Source: Amylibacter sp. IMCC11727 (GTDB lineage Bacteria; Pseudomonadota; Alphaproteobacteria; Rhodobacterales; Rhodobacteraceae). From it: a stretch of DNA of 64,000 nucleotides. Numbering within the stretch: the stretch's first letter is position 1; the number at the start of each line of letters is the position of its first letter. A program made the position numbers and the translations under genes. Below, one piece after another: positions 42,341 through 50,771 of this stretch. The DNA lies in NCBI RefSeq assembly GCF_029854195.1, contig NZ_CP122960.1, forward strand, positions 2,548,001 to 2,612,000, given 5' to 3'. The notes beneath the pieces were generated by a model that did no database searches, had not been told where the DNA came from, and worked only from the letters and a program-made list of their open reading frames with translations.

Positions 42341-43546
42341 ATGTTCTGGCTACTTGCCACAGGTTTGATCGTTATCGTGGGTGCGCCCTTGGTCGTAGCC
42401 CTGATCCGTCGCGACCCCTCGGCGCCCAAGGCCGCCGAACAGGATATGACCATCTACAAAGACCAAATCGCCGAAGTCGAACGGGATCTATCGCGCGGCG
42501 TTCTCAACACCGAAGAGGCAGAGGCCGCCCGTGTCGAAGTCGCCCGCCGCTTGCTGTCTGCGGACAAACGCGCACAAACCGAAACGGAGGCAACCCCTGC
42601 CCCGAAACAGGCCAACACCGTCGCTCTTGCCATCGTGGCCTGCGCCTTTTTGGGTGGCGCTTGGCTCTATTCCCAACTCGGGGTTCCAGGTTTGCGCGAT
42701 TTGCCCTTAACCGAACGCCTTGCCGCCGAACAACAGGCCCGCGAAAACCGCCCCAGCCAATCCACCGCCGAGGCCGCCGCCACAAAGCTCGATGTAGAGG
42801 CAAACGCACAACTAGAAAGCCTCGTAGCCCAACTGCGCGATGCGGTTTCCCAGAACCCAACAGACCAAACGGGCCTGCGATTGCTCGTGGACAACGAAGC
42901 ACGCCTTGGCAACATGTCAGCCGCCCGCGCCGCCCAACAACAACTGATGGATGTGCTTGGGGACAACGCCCGCCCGTCTGATTTTACGGATATGGGCGAA
43001 ATCATGATCTTAGCCGCAGGCGGATATGTCTCCCCAGAAGCCGAAAGCGCCTTGGCCCAAGCCCTTAACCGCAATCCACGCGATCAACGCGCACGCTATT
43101 ATTCGGGCCTCGCACTGGCCCAAACAGGTCGCCCCGATGTGGCCTACCGCATGTGGGCAGGTCTGCTCGAAGAAGGACCTGCTGATGCGCCGTGGATTCC
43201 GCTGATCCAATCCCAGCTGCCTCAAGTGGCCCGCGCCGCTGGCATTCCGTTGACATCACAACCCCAATCGGGCCCCAGCCAAGAAGATATCGAAAACGCC
43301 AACCAAATGTCTGACGCGGACCGACAGAATATGATCCGTGGCATGGTTTCTGGTCTTGCGGATCGTCTGGCCACTGATGGCGGTACACCCGCCGAATGGG
43401 CGCGTTTGATCCGTGCCTATGGGGTTCTAGGCGAACGGGGCAACGCCAATGCCATCTGGACCGAAGCAAAAGAAACCTTCAAAGACAACGCTGACGCCAT
43501 GACCGTCCTAACCGAAGCCGCCCGCGCCGCAGAGATCATCAATTGA
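42341..43546 (+). CDS. ccmI: Cytochrome c biogenesis protein CcmI
   Basis: Heme-ligation complex component that presents apocytochrome c in system I maturation. The 401-residue protein begins MFWLLATGLIVIVGAPLVVAL (first helix), followed by YKDQIAEVERDLSRGVLNTEEAEAARVEVARRLL (cytoplasmic leucine-zipper loop), a second helix (AIVACAFLGGAWLYSQLG, about residues 93-110) and a periplasmic TPR-containing region (LARNPTDQTGLRLLVD-like segments from about 170 to 390). Divergent from soxB. Its stop overlaps the ruvX start (TTGA). Other ccm genes are not in the window. Confidence 0.9.
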   Translation: MFWLLATGLIVIVGAPLVVALIRRDPSAPKAAEQDMTIYKDQIAEVERDLSRGVLNTEEAEAARVEVARRLLSADKRAQTETEATPAPKQANTVALAIVACAFLGGAWLYSQLGVPGLRDLPLTERLAAEQQARENRPSQSTAEAAATKLDVEANAQLESLVAQLRDAVSQNPTDQTGLRLLVDNEARLGNMSAARAAQQQLMDVLGDNARPSDFTDMGEIMILAAGGYVSPEAESALAQALNRNPRDQRARYYSGLALAQTGRPDVAYRMWAGLLEEGPADAPWIPLIQSQLPQVARAAGIPLTSQPQSGPSQEDIENANQMSDADRQNMIRGMVSGLADRLATDGGTPAEWARLIRAYGVLGERGNANAIWTEAKETFKDNADAMTVLTEAARAAEIIN

Positions 43547-44025
43547 CCCAAGCCTTCGAAGACGCCCACGATTTTTTGGCGGCAATCCCCGCCAACGCAC
43601 CCCTTTTGGGGCTCGACCTTGGGGACAAAACCATCGGCATCGCCCTGTCTGACGTTCTCTGGTCCATCGCCACCCCACGCGAAACCATCAAACGCAAAAA
43701 GTTCGGCATTGATGCGACCGCGCTCGAAGCGATCATTGACGCCACTTCGGCCAAAGGGCTCGTCCTTGGCCTGCCACGCAATATGGATGGCTCCGAAGGG
43801 CCCCGCTGCCAGAAAACCCGCGCTTTTGCGCGCAACTTCGCCCAGCGCCGTGATTTGCCTGTTTTGTTGTGGGATGAACGCCTATCCACAGTGGCCGCTG
43901 AACGCGCCTTGCTCGAAGCAGACACCTCCCGCGCCAAACGTGCAGAAGTAATTGACCATGTGGCCGCTGGCTATATCTTGCAAGGGGCGCTGGATCGGTT
44001 CGCGCATATCAAAAAGGGTCTGTGA
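43543..44025 (+). CDS. ruvX: YqgF-type (RuvX) putative pre-16S rRNA nuclease / Holliday junction resolvase
   Basis: A 160-residue RNase H-fold protein: LLGLDLGDKTIGIALSD (about residues 20-36) holds the first catalytic Asp, and LSTVAAERALLEAD (about 111-124) is the second family block. E. coli YqgF is essential for 16S rRNA 5' maturation. Starts at a TTG that overlaps the ccmI TGA stop (TTGA); no better ATG is available. It overlaps the DUF1289 gene. The family is certain, the exact reaction less so. Confidence 0.88.
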   Translation: MTQAFEDAHDFLAAIPANAPLLGLDLGDKTIGIALSDVLWSIATPRETIKRKKFGIDATALEAIIDATSAKGLVLGLPRNMDGSEGPRCQKTRAFARNFAQRRDLPVLLWDERLSTVAAERALLEADTSRAKRAEVIDHVAAGYILQGALDRFAHIKKGL

Positions 44026-44243
44026 TGGACGAAGTCTGGAAACGAAACGAAATCGACAGCCCCTGCGTGAAAATCTGTGTCGTCCACCCCGAAGCACGGC
44101 TGTGCATCGGATGCCATCGCACGTTGGATGAAATCGCGCAGTGGTCCAAAATGTCCGCAGAAGACCGCGCCCGTGTCAAAGCAGAACTGCCCGCCCGCGC
44201 ACCCCAATTGCGCGGCAAACGCCGTGGCCGCAACCGCAGGTAA
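44025..44243 (+). CDS. DUF1289 family protein
   Basis: A 72-residue protein with a Cys-rich motif: SPCVKICVVHPEARLCIGCHRTLDEIAQW, containing four Cys in a CxxxC...CxxC pattern that fits metal binding (sequence positions about 13-33). A basic C-terminus (RGKRRGRNRR) follows. The ATG shares a base with the ruvX stop (TGATG) and AAGGG lies upstream. The DUF1289 family is widespread in proteobacteria and of unknown function. Confidence 0.85.
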   Translation: MDEVWKRNEIDSPCVKICVVHPEARLCIGCHRTLDEIAQWSKMSAEDRARVKAELPARAPQLRGKRRGRNRR

Positions 44244-44326
44244 CGCACAAAACTGTCAGATGACAAAGCGTTAATATTTCGCTAACATCCACCACATACA
44301 GGCGAAATCCGTTAAGGAAACACATC

Positions 44327-45016
44327 ATGCGGTGGATATATCTGGCAATTGTCGCGGTGCTTGGCATCGTGTTTTGGCGCAAAGACGTGCAGCTGATAGA
44401 CCTCGTTTTAAACGCAAATCTGAAATGGTCTCTGGCGGTCGCCCTGTTTTTGGGCGGCATTATCGCGGGCCAACTGATCCTTGGCGCAAAATCCCACCGC
44501 AACACGGCACGCTGGGCCTTTTGGGGCGTTTTTGTCGTCGGCATCTTGGGGCTGTTGGAATATTCCGTTGAATGGCGTCAGAAAACTCTGATCGCCAACA
44601 ACGAAACCATCGTCTTGTCTGCCGCATCTGTGGAAACCGTGACACAGCATTTTGTGCCCATGCGTGACGGCCTGTTTGAAACCGAAGCCACGATTAACGG
44701 CCTTGAAACCCGTGCCCTTATTGATACGGGCGCATCGCTGGTTCTGCTCAATTATGAAACTGCGCAAGCTGCGGGAATTGACGTTGACGCGCTCAGCTAT
44801 GACACACCTGTGCGCACCGCTGCGGGGCTTTTGGATATCGCCACCATTTCCCTTACTGAAATTCGCGTCGGCACACGCATTCTGGCCACTGATGTGGACG
44901 CAGCGATCACCCCAAAAGGGCTCGATCATTCAAACCTTTTGGGCATCAGCTTCCTATCCCAACTGGACGAAGCGGTTGTCGCCAACAACCAAGTCATCCT
45001 GAAACAAACCCGTTAA
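44327..45016 (+). CDS. TIGR02281-type membrane-anchored retroviral-like aspartic protease
   Basis: A 229-residue protein with an aspartic protease domain at the C-terminus: ALIDTGASLVLLNYETAQAAG with the catalytic Asp133-Thr-Gly-Ala-Ser, followed by LLGISFLSQL, the usual C-terminal strand. Clan AA members act as homodimers. The N-terminal 85 residues form about three hydrophobic segments, more than the single anchor common in this family. Start has TTAAGGA upstream. Convergent with the dioxygenase-like gene, overlapping it by four bases. Substrate unknown. Confidence 0.8.
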   Translation: MRWIYLAIVAVLGIVFWRKDVQLIDLVLNANLKWSLAVALFLGGIIAGQLILGAKSHRNTARWAFWGVFVVGILGLLEYSVEWRQKTLIANNETIVLSAASVETVTQHFVPMRDGLFETEATINGLETRALIDTGASLVLLNYETAQAAGIDVDALSYDTPVRTAAGLLDIATISLTEIRVGTRILATDVDAAITPKGLDHSNLLGISFLSQLDEAVVANNQVILKQTR

Positions 45017-45798
45017 TCCGCGTCTACCCACTGCTGCATCTTCGACTCATCGGCGGGGCGGAAATACGCGATCATGCGCCCTTCAATCGGCCCTTTTAAC
45101 CCCATTTCCCAAGGGGCCACCCCATGCAGCGCATGGCGATGAATGACATAGGCTTCGCCCGTCTTCAGCGGCAATTCCACGCGCGGGCAAGTTTCAAAAA
45201 TCTCGCGCCGCGTGGCCATGTTCACATCAGTCAAATCCACCTCTGGCCACTGCGCCACAGGATAGGGAGCTAACGCCTCTGAAAATGCGCGCTGCACAAT
45301 TTTATGCGATCCCTCCCAGATCACAAAAGGTGCTGCCTTAGCTGGGCTGTCCGTCAACGCAATCCCCAGCAAAAACTGATGAAATTCGCGCAGAAACCGC
45401 CGCCGTGGCTGCCCTTCACCGTGCAACCCATCCACATGCGCCGCATCCCGATTGCGCCGAAACGCCAACGCCGCGTCGCTCTCTCCCTCCCACGGCTGGG
45501 GATAGCCTTCATAACACACAGACACCTGCGCACTGTCCCACAAAATCGGCTCTGGCTTGATATATTCATGCACAAAATCAACCGCCTGCCCCGCCAACGG
45601 CACACCGCTCACAGACCCATCCGTCAAATTTGGCAGGGCATTCACCCCTACAAACCACGTTCCCCCACAGCGCAACCAATCGCGCTGCATATCAGGGTCC
45701 TGCGCCACACGAATGGCCGCAGGCTTAGCCGCCTCAATCCACGCTGTCATCCGTGGATCAGGGGCAAATTTGACCCATCCCGTGTCGTGGTAACTCAA
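45013..45798 (-). CDS. Phytanoyl-CoA dioxygenase-like Fe(II)/2-oxoglutarate oxygenase
   Basis: A 261-residue double-stranded beta-helix protein with a facial triad pattern: HVD at residues 121-123 and a distal His in RHALHG (about 222-225), fitting PhyH-type oxygenases. The N-terminus (WLRCGGTWFVGVNALPN) and the ending GRMIAYFRPADES also fit. Substrate unknown. Its stop is four bases from the aspartic protease stop, and its start overlaps the TSUP gene stop (ATGA), so the latter two genes may be one operon. Confidence 0.75.
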   Translation of the reverse strand: MSYHDTGWVKFAPDPRMTAWIEAAKPAAIRVAQDPDMQRDWLRCGGTWFVGVNALPNLTDGSVSGVPLAGQAVDFVHEYIKPEPILWDSAQVSVCYEGYPQPWEGESDAALAFRRNRDAAHVDGLHGEGQPRRRFLREFHQFLLGIALTDSPAKAAPFVIWEGSHKIVQRAFSEALAPYPVAQWPEVDLTDVNMATRREIFETCPRVELPLKTGEAYVIHRHALHGVAPWEMGLKGPIEGRMIAYFRPADESKMQQWVDAD

Positions 45799-46619
45799 CC
45801 GAAAAACACCTTACGCAGCATATTCAACGCCACCAGCATCAGGAAAAACGCAAACACCCGCTTTAACGGCTTTGGGTCCATCGCATGGGCAATTTTCACA
45901 CCCAACGGCGCAGTGATCAACGTCATGCAAATGATCAGCAAAAACGCAGGCACATTCACATAGCCAACTGTAAACGGCGGCAGGTTTTCCGCATCTGGAT
46001 TGCCAAATAGAAACCCAATCACACTGGGAACCGCAATCACCAAACCAAACCCCGCAGCCGTGGCCACCGCGCGATGGATCGGCACACCAAACAGGCTCAT
46101 CAGCGGCACACCAAAACTGCCCCCGCCAATGCCCATCAGCACAGACATGAACCCCAGAACAGGGGATGTAATCGCTCGCCCAACACCCGTAGGCATTTTT
46201 TCACCCAAACGCCATTCAGCACGACCAAAGGCCAAATATAGCCCAACAATCAGCCCCAAAATCCCGAAAATAACCTGCAATTGACTGGATCGCAGCCCTG
46301 TTACCGCAACAACCCCAATGGCAGACCCAATCGCAATCCCAATGGCCCAGCCTTTCAGGATATCCCAATCCACCGCGCCCTTTTTATTGTGCGATTGCAC
46401 CGAACGGATGGAGGTAAACACGATGGTGGCCAGTGATGTGGCCAAACAAATCTGCATCAATTGCGCGTTGTCGTACCCAAGGGCTGCGAAGGCATAGAAA
46501 AACGCAGGCACCAGGATAATACCGCCCCCAACGCCCAGCAATCCCGCCATAACACCCGCAAACGCACCAATGGCCATCAGCAGGATAATCATCGGGATCA
46601 ATGTGGTCATTTCAGGCAT
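45795..46619 (-). CDS. TSUP family (TauE/SafE-type) sulfite/organosulfonate exporter-like protein
   Basis: A 274-residue membrane protein with about eight helices and two TSUP repeats; the first repeat has AGLLGVGGGIILVPAFFYAF (about residues 26-45) and the second MGIGGGSFGVPLMSLFGVP (about 155), the hallmark Gly-rich motifs. Some members export sulfite, sulfoacetate or related anions, but many are unassigned. It overlaps the dioxygenase-like gene (ATGA). Not adjacent to other sulfur genes. Confidence 0.85.
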   Translation of the reverse strand: MPEMTTLIPMIILLMAIGAFAGVMAGLLGVGGGIILVPAFFYAFAALGYDNAQLMQICLATSLATIVFTSIRSVQSHNKKGAVDWDILKGWAIGIAIGSAIGVVAVTGLRSSQLQVIFGILGLIVGLYLAFGRAEWRLGEKMPTGVGRAITSPVLGFMSVLMGIGGGSFGVPLMSLFGVPIHRAVATAAGFGLVIAVPSVIGFLFGNPDAENLPPFTVGYVNVPAFLLIICMTLITAPLGVKIAHAMDPKPLKRVFAFFLMLVALNMLRKVFFG

Positions 46620-46658
46620 AACACGCTCCGCATAAGATGCCTTTTGGTAGCGGACAGA

Positions 46659-47651
46659 TCACTCCGCCGCAATGGGCTGCACATGTGACAGAGCCAATTC
46701 CACCACCTCAGGCCCAGCGCCTTCTGTGTGCGCCCGTTCAGACAAAGTGCGCCGCCATTGTCGCGCCCCTGGTCGCCCAGCAAACAGGCCCAACATATGA
46801 CGCGTGATCTGGTTCAACCGTCCACCTTGCGCCAAATGTGCCTCAATATAGGGCAGCATGTTCAAAACCGCCTCATGCGCCGAACTGTCCGCATCACCGC
46901 CAAACAACACCCGGTCCGCACTTGCCAAAATATCGCTTGGCTGATGATAGGCCGCACGCCCAAACATCACCCCGTCCAGCCCACGATCAATATGCTCTTT
47001 GGCTTGATCTAGCGTGGCTAATCCACCGTTCAGCACAATTTCCAGATGCGGAAATGCGGCTTTCATCTGATGAACCAGTTCATAGTCCAAAGGTGGGATA
47101 TCTCTGTTTTCTTTCGGGGACAGCCCCTCTAACCACGCCATCCGCGCATGAATAGTGAAAGAGCGCACCCCCCGTGCCGAAACGGTTTCAAGGAACGCAG
47201 GCAACACATCAGCAGGCACTTGATCGTCCACACCAATACGGCATTTCACCGTGACCTCGGCCCCCGTCGATCCCTCGCGCATCGCTTGCACGCAATCGGC
47301 CACAAGGTCAGGCTCACGCATCAAACACGCGCCAAATTTACCCGATTGCACCCGATCCGATGGGCACCCCACATTCAGGTTCACCTCACCGTAACCATAT
47401 TCACACCCCACCCGCGTGGCCGTTTCCAACTGCGCAGGATCAGACCCACCCAGCTGCAAGGCAACGGGATGTTCGGCCTCATGAAATCCCAACAACCGAT
47501 CCCGATCCCCATGGATCACCGCAGGTGCCGTCACCATTTCAGTGTACAAAAGCGCATGTTTGGACAGCAGCCGATGCAAATACCTGCAATGGCGATCCGT
47601 CCAATCCATCATAGGGGCTACTGAAAGGGTTCTGTTGATTTGTGTCGTCAT
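46659..47651 (-). CDS. dusA: tRNA dihydrouridine(20/20a) synthase DusA
   Basis: Flavin-dependent enzyme reducing uridine at tRNA D-loop positions 20/20a. The 330-residue protein begins MTTQINRTLSVAPMMDWTDRHCRYLH, the DusA form of the N-terminal motif; NVGCPSDRVQSGKFGACLM (about residue 88) carries the catalytic Cys, and GGLATLDQAKEHIDRGLDGVMFGRAAYHQP (split for length, about residues 204-233) the FMN phosphate region. Stands alone, 39 bases from the TSUP gene. Confidence 0.94.
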   Translation of the reverse strand: MTTQINRTLSVAPMMDWTDRHCRYLHRLLSKHALLYTEMVTAPAVIHGDRDRLLGFHEAEHPVALQLGGSDPAQLETATRVGCEYGYGEVNLNVGCPSDRVQSGKFGACLMREPDLVADCVQAMREGSTGAEVTVKCRIGVDDQVPADVLPAFLETVSARGVRSFTIHARMAWLEGLSPKENRDIPPLDYELVHQMKAAFPHLEIVLNGGLATLDQAKEHIDRGLDGVMFGRAAYHQPSDILASADRVLFGGDADSSAHEAVLNMLPYIEAHLAQGGRLNQITRHMLGLFAGRPGARQWRRTLSERAHTEGAGPEVVELALSHVQPIAAE

Positions 47652-47793
47652 AGCCGCCTTCTAAAACCACCGCATCGCTAAAACAACCCAAGCCATTTTG
47701 TGGCACAAAATTCGGCCTACCTGAAATCTCCATTGCCCCCTTCATCGAACACAGCAATACTTGCGCAACCCAAACATCCATACAGGTCTTATC

Positions 47794-48546
47794 ATGTCTC
47801 AACCGCTCCGCCTTGCTGGCAAAACCGTTCTTGTGACTGCCGCAGGGCAAGGGATTGGACGCGCCTCCGCACTGGCCATGGCGGAAACGGGCGCACGGGT
47901 GATTGCAACGGATGTGAATGCCGATTTACTGGCAGATTTGCACCACGACGCCATCGAAACACAGGTGTTGGACGTTTTGGATGATACCGCCGTTCAAACC
48001 ACCATGAACGCCAAAAAACCGAACGTTCTGTTCAATTGCGCAGGGGTAGTGCATCACGGCACGATCTTGGACTGCACCACTGATGAATGGGATTTCGCCT
48101 TTAATCTGAATGTGCGCGCCATGTTTATCGCAACCCAAGCGGCCCTGCCTCACATGCTCGAACAGGGGGGCGGTTCTATCATCAACATGTCGTCTGCCGT
48201 GTCTTCAATTATCGCGGCCCCCAATCGCTTTGCATATGGCGCATCCAAAGCGGCGGTTGTGGGGCTCACCAAATCCGTGGCCAAAGATTTCGTCACCCAA
48301 GGCATCCGCTGCAACGCCATTTGCCCAGGCACAGTCGAAAGCCCGTCATGGCACGAACGGGTTACGGCCCTTGGGGAACAACTGGGCAGTTATGACGCTG
48401 CCCTTGAACAATTTGTGTCGCGTCAACCCATGGGTCGAGTCGCAACTGCAGACGAAATCGCCAATCTCGTCGTATATCTTGCCAGCGACGAAAGCGCATT
48501 CACCACGGGCCAAACCCACGTCATCGACGGCGGTTGGGCCAGTTAA
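47794..48546 (+). CDS. SDR-family dehydrogenase, probably 2-keto-3-deoxy-L-fuconate dehydrogenase
   Basis: A 250-residue short-chain dehydrogenase. NAD-binding TAAGQGIGRASAL (about residues 15-27), NNAG-equivalent NCAGVVHHGT (about 76-85), active-site Ser in MSSAVSSI and YGASK (about 144-148), and a DGGW ending. The order of conserved blocks closely resembles the dehydrogenase of the non-phosphorylative L-fucose pathway. The next gene encodes a FAH-fold hydrolase, which fits the following step of that pathway. ATG at 47794 is preferred to the upstream start. Confidence 0.8.
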   Translation: MSQPLRLAGKTVLVTAAGQGIGRASALAMAETGARVIATDVNADLLADLHHDAIETQVLDVLDDTAVQTTMNAKKPNVLFNCAGVVHHGTILDCTTDEWDFAFNLNVRAMFIATQAALPHMLEQGGGSIINMSSAVSSIIAAPNRFAYGASKAAVVGLTKSVAKDFVTQGIRCNAICPGTVESPSWHERVTALGEQLGSYDAALEQFVSRQPMGRVATADEIANLVVYLASDESAFTTGQTHVIDGGWAS

Positions 48547-48560
48547 AGGAACCCCATCTC

Positions 48561-49406
48561 ATGAAACTCCTTCGCTACGGCCCATCGGGCGCAGAAAAAC
48601 CAGGTATGATGGATGCAGAGGGTAATATCCGCGATCTTTCAGGCCAGATTGATGATGTGAACGGCGCGCATTTGTCAGATGCCGCACTTGCCCGCCTCAC
48701 TGCACTCGACCCAAACACATTGCCGATTGTGGATGGAAATCCGCGCATCGGGCCTTGTGTTGGCGACATCGGAAAATTCCTATGTATCGGTTTGAACTAC
48801 TCTGATCATGCCGCCGAAACGGGCGCAAAAATCCCTGAACACCCGATCCTGTTCTTCAAAGCCAACTCAGCCATCGTCGGCCCCAACGACACCGTTGTCA
48901 TGCCACGCGGGTCCGAAAAAACCGATTGGGAAGTGGAATTGGGTGTCGTCATCGGAACCGAGGCAAAATACGTCAGCAAAGAAAATGCACTGGATTATGT
49001 GGCAGGCTATTGCATCGTCAACGATGTGTCCGAACGCCACTTTCAGGCCAATTTGACAGGGCAATGGACCAAAGGAAAATCCTGCGACACCTTTGGGCCC
49101 ACTGGCCCATGGCTCGTCACCAAAGATGAGGTTCCAAACCCACAAGCCCTTGATATGTATTGCAATGTCAACGGGGAACGCCGCCAAACAGGCAACACAT
49201 CCACGATGATTTTCACCGTGGCCGAAATTATCGAACACCTCAGCCAGCTGTTCACCTTTCACCCTGGTGATGTGATCAGCACAGGCACGCCCCCGGGTGT
49301 TGGATTGGGGATGAAACCACCTCAATTCCTCAAAGCAGGGGATACAATGGAACTGCACATTGATGGGTTAGGCGTGCAAAACCAAACCGTCGCGGCGGAT
49401 ACGTAA
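48561..49406 (+). CDS. Fumarylacetoacetate hydrolase-family protein, probably 2,4-diketo-3-deoxy-L-fuconate hydrolase
   Basis: A 281-residue FAH-fold hydrolase. LCIGLNYSDHAAETG (about residues 74-88), ILFFKANSAIVGPNDTVVMP (about 95-114), DWEVELGVVIG (metal-binding, about 122-132) and STGTPPGVGLGMKPP (about 238-252) are the family blocks. Metal ligands are the Glu/Asp of these blocks. Starts MKLLRYGPSG 14 bases after the dehydrogenase gene, with AAAGGA upstream; the pair fits steps of L-fuconate breakdown. The substrate is inferred from the neighbour. Confidence 0.8.
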   Translation: MKLLRYGPSGAEKPGMMDAEGNIRDLSGQIDDVNGAHLSDAALARLTALDPNTLPIVDGNPRIGPCVGDIGKFLCIGLNYSDHAAETGAKIPEHPILFFKANSAIVGPNDTVVMPRGSEKTDWEVELGVVIGTEAKYVSKENALDYVAGYCIVNDVSERHFQANLTGQWTKGKSCDTFGPTGPWLVTKDEVPNPQALDMYCNVNGERRQTGNTSTMIFTVAEIIEHLSQLFTFHPGDVISTGTPPGVGLGMKPPQFLKAGDTMELHIDGLGVQNQTVAADT

Positions 49407-49428
49407 CCGCCAAACGCAGCGGTGGGGT

Positions 49429-50202
49429 TTACTCCGCTGCCGCCTGCGCCCCCATGCGGTTCGCACGATAGGTGCTCATGGCTTGGCCAAAGGCTTCGAA
49501 CAACGGTTTTGAAACCGTGTCTATGCCCGCTTGCCATTCAGGATGCCATTGCACTGCCAACGCAAAACCAGATGCGCCTTCCACACGGATCGCCTCTGGC
49601 GTGCCATCAGGCGCATAGCCTTCAATCACAATCCGCTCGCCCGCGTCTTTAATTCCTTGCCCGTGCAGCGAATTGGTCCGAACAACGTCCGTGCCCCAAA
49701 TCGCCTCAAACGCGCCACCCTTTTCCAGATTAATATCGTGGCGCAGGGCGAATTTTTCCTCAATCGTACCGTCAGGGGGCATGCGGTGGTTCATACGGCC
49801 CGGTAAATCACGAATTTCAGGATACAGCGTGCCACCAAAAGCCACGTTGAATTCCTGAAAACCGCGACAAATCCCCAAAATGGGTATGCCGCGCTCCACA
49901 CAGGCACGGATCAACGGCAGGGTCAGTCCATCACGATCCCGATCAAAATCCCCATGCGCTGCGGTGGCCTCTTCACCGTATTCTTCAGGATGCACATTTG
50001 GACGCGCACCCGTAAACACAAACCCGTCGAACATGGCACACAGTTCGTCAATCGTGTTGAAATCAGGCGAAGCAGGCACAATCAACGCCGTGGCGTTGCT
50101 GACCTTGGACACGGCCTCGATGTTGTGCATACCACAAGCCTGCACAGGATAACTGTCATCAATCAGATAAGAGTTTCCAGTAATGCCAACAACAGGACGC
50201 AT
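49429..50202 (-). CDS. Class I glutamine amidotransferase-like gamma-glutamyl hydrolase (PuuD-type)
   Basis: A 257-residue GATase1 protein. The catalytic Cys is in GIPILGICRGFQEFNVAFGG (about residues 106-125) and the His/Glu of the triad in AVQWHPEWQ (about 222-230). This matches the gamma-glutamyl-GABA hydrolase (PuuD) family, which frees GABA from gamma-glutamyl-GABA in putrescine use, but other gamma-glutamyl substrates are possible. The ATG at MRPVVGITGNSY is preferred to the long upstream frame. Convergent with the FAH gene. Confidence 0.8.
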   Translation of the reverse strand: MRPVVGITGNSYLIDDSYPVQACGMHNIEAVSKVSNATALIVPASPDFNTIDELCAMFDGFVFTGARPNVHPEEYGEEATAAHGDFDRDRDGLTLPLIRACVERGIPILGICRGFQEFNVAFGGTLYPEIRDLPGRMNHRMPPDGTIEEKFALRHDINLEKGGAFEAIWGTDVVRTNSLHGQGIKDAGERIVIEGYAPDGTPEAIRVEGASGFALAVQWHPEWQAGIDTVSKPLFEAFGQAMSTYRANRMGAQAAAE

Positions 50203-50295
50203 AACAGACCACTTTCTTTTGCTTGTTTCGCAGAATGTGACCAATCGCTTCCTTGGATGCAAGGGGCAGCACACTGATACGCGGTGTTGCCCATG

Positions 50296-50318
50296 AAAAA
50301 AGGCGCCCAAAGGCGCCT
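50296..50318 (-). terminator. Rho-independent terminator after the glcG-like gene
   Basis: AGGCGCC pairs with GGCGCCT around CAAA; on the minus strand a run of T follows. It lies 25 bases beyond the stop of the gene at 50343. Confidence 0.85.
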
Positions 50319-50342
50319 CAATCCTTCAAAACCTACGTGGCA

Positions 50343-50771
50343 TTACCCTTCGGCTGTGAACGTTGCAGCCTCGATCCCAGCAATGGCGCACAGTACATCG
50401 TTTTCAGACGTATCCCCAGAAACCCCAACCGCGCCCATGATCGCGCCTTTTTTGTCTTTAACCAACACGCCACCAGGAACAGGCACAAATCGCCCACCAT
50501 AAGCTCCGTTCAGCGCATCCGTCAGATACACCTGTTGTTCCGCCCGCTCCATCATTTTGGAACTGGGAACACCCATCTTAACTGCGGCGTTGGCTTTGCC
50601 ATCTGCAACATGGAACCCGCCGGGGGCCGCACCGTCCTGCTTTTCAAACGCCAAAACGTTACCACCCGTATCGAGCACCACAACAGACAAGGGCTGCATA
50701 TCCAGCTCTTTCCCTTTGGCAAACGCCGCGCGTACAATTTTGCGGCATTTCGCCAAATTCAATCCAGCCAT
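50343..50771 (-). CDS. GlcG/HbpS-family heme-binding-like protein
   Basis: A 142-residue protein of the GlcG/HbpS (DUF336) family, starting MAGLNLAKCRKIVRAAFAKG. Blocks: LSVVVLDTGGNVLAFEKQDG (about residues 28-47), PVPGGVLVKDKKGAIMGAVG (about 97-116) and SGDTSENDVLCAIAGIEAA. Members are found beside glycolate genes; HbpS from Streptomyces binds heme. Its start overlaps the malate synthase stop (TAATG), so it is in the same operon. Function unknown, possibly related to C2 metabolism. Confidence 0.8.
   Translation of the reverse strand: MAGLNLAKCRKIVRAAFAKGKELDMQPLSVVVLDTGGNVLAFEKQDGAAPGGFHVADGKANAAVKMGVPSSKMMERAEQQVYLTDALNGAYGGRFVPVPGGVLVKDKKGAIMGAVGVSGDTSENDVLCAIAGIEAATFTAEG

Noticed and set aside
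44271..44287. TTAA-N7-CTAAC as a second CtrA site upstream of the aspartic protease
   Set aside because: One mismatch to the consensus in an AT-rich spacer; too weak to call.
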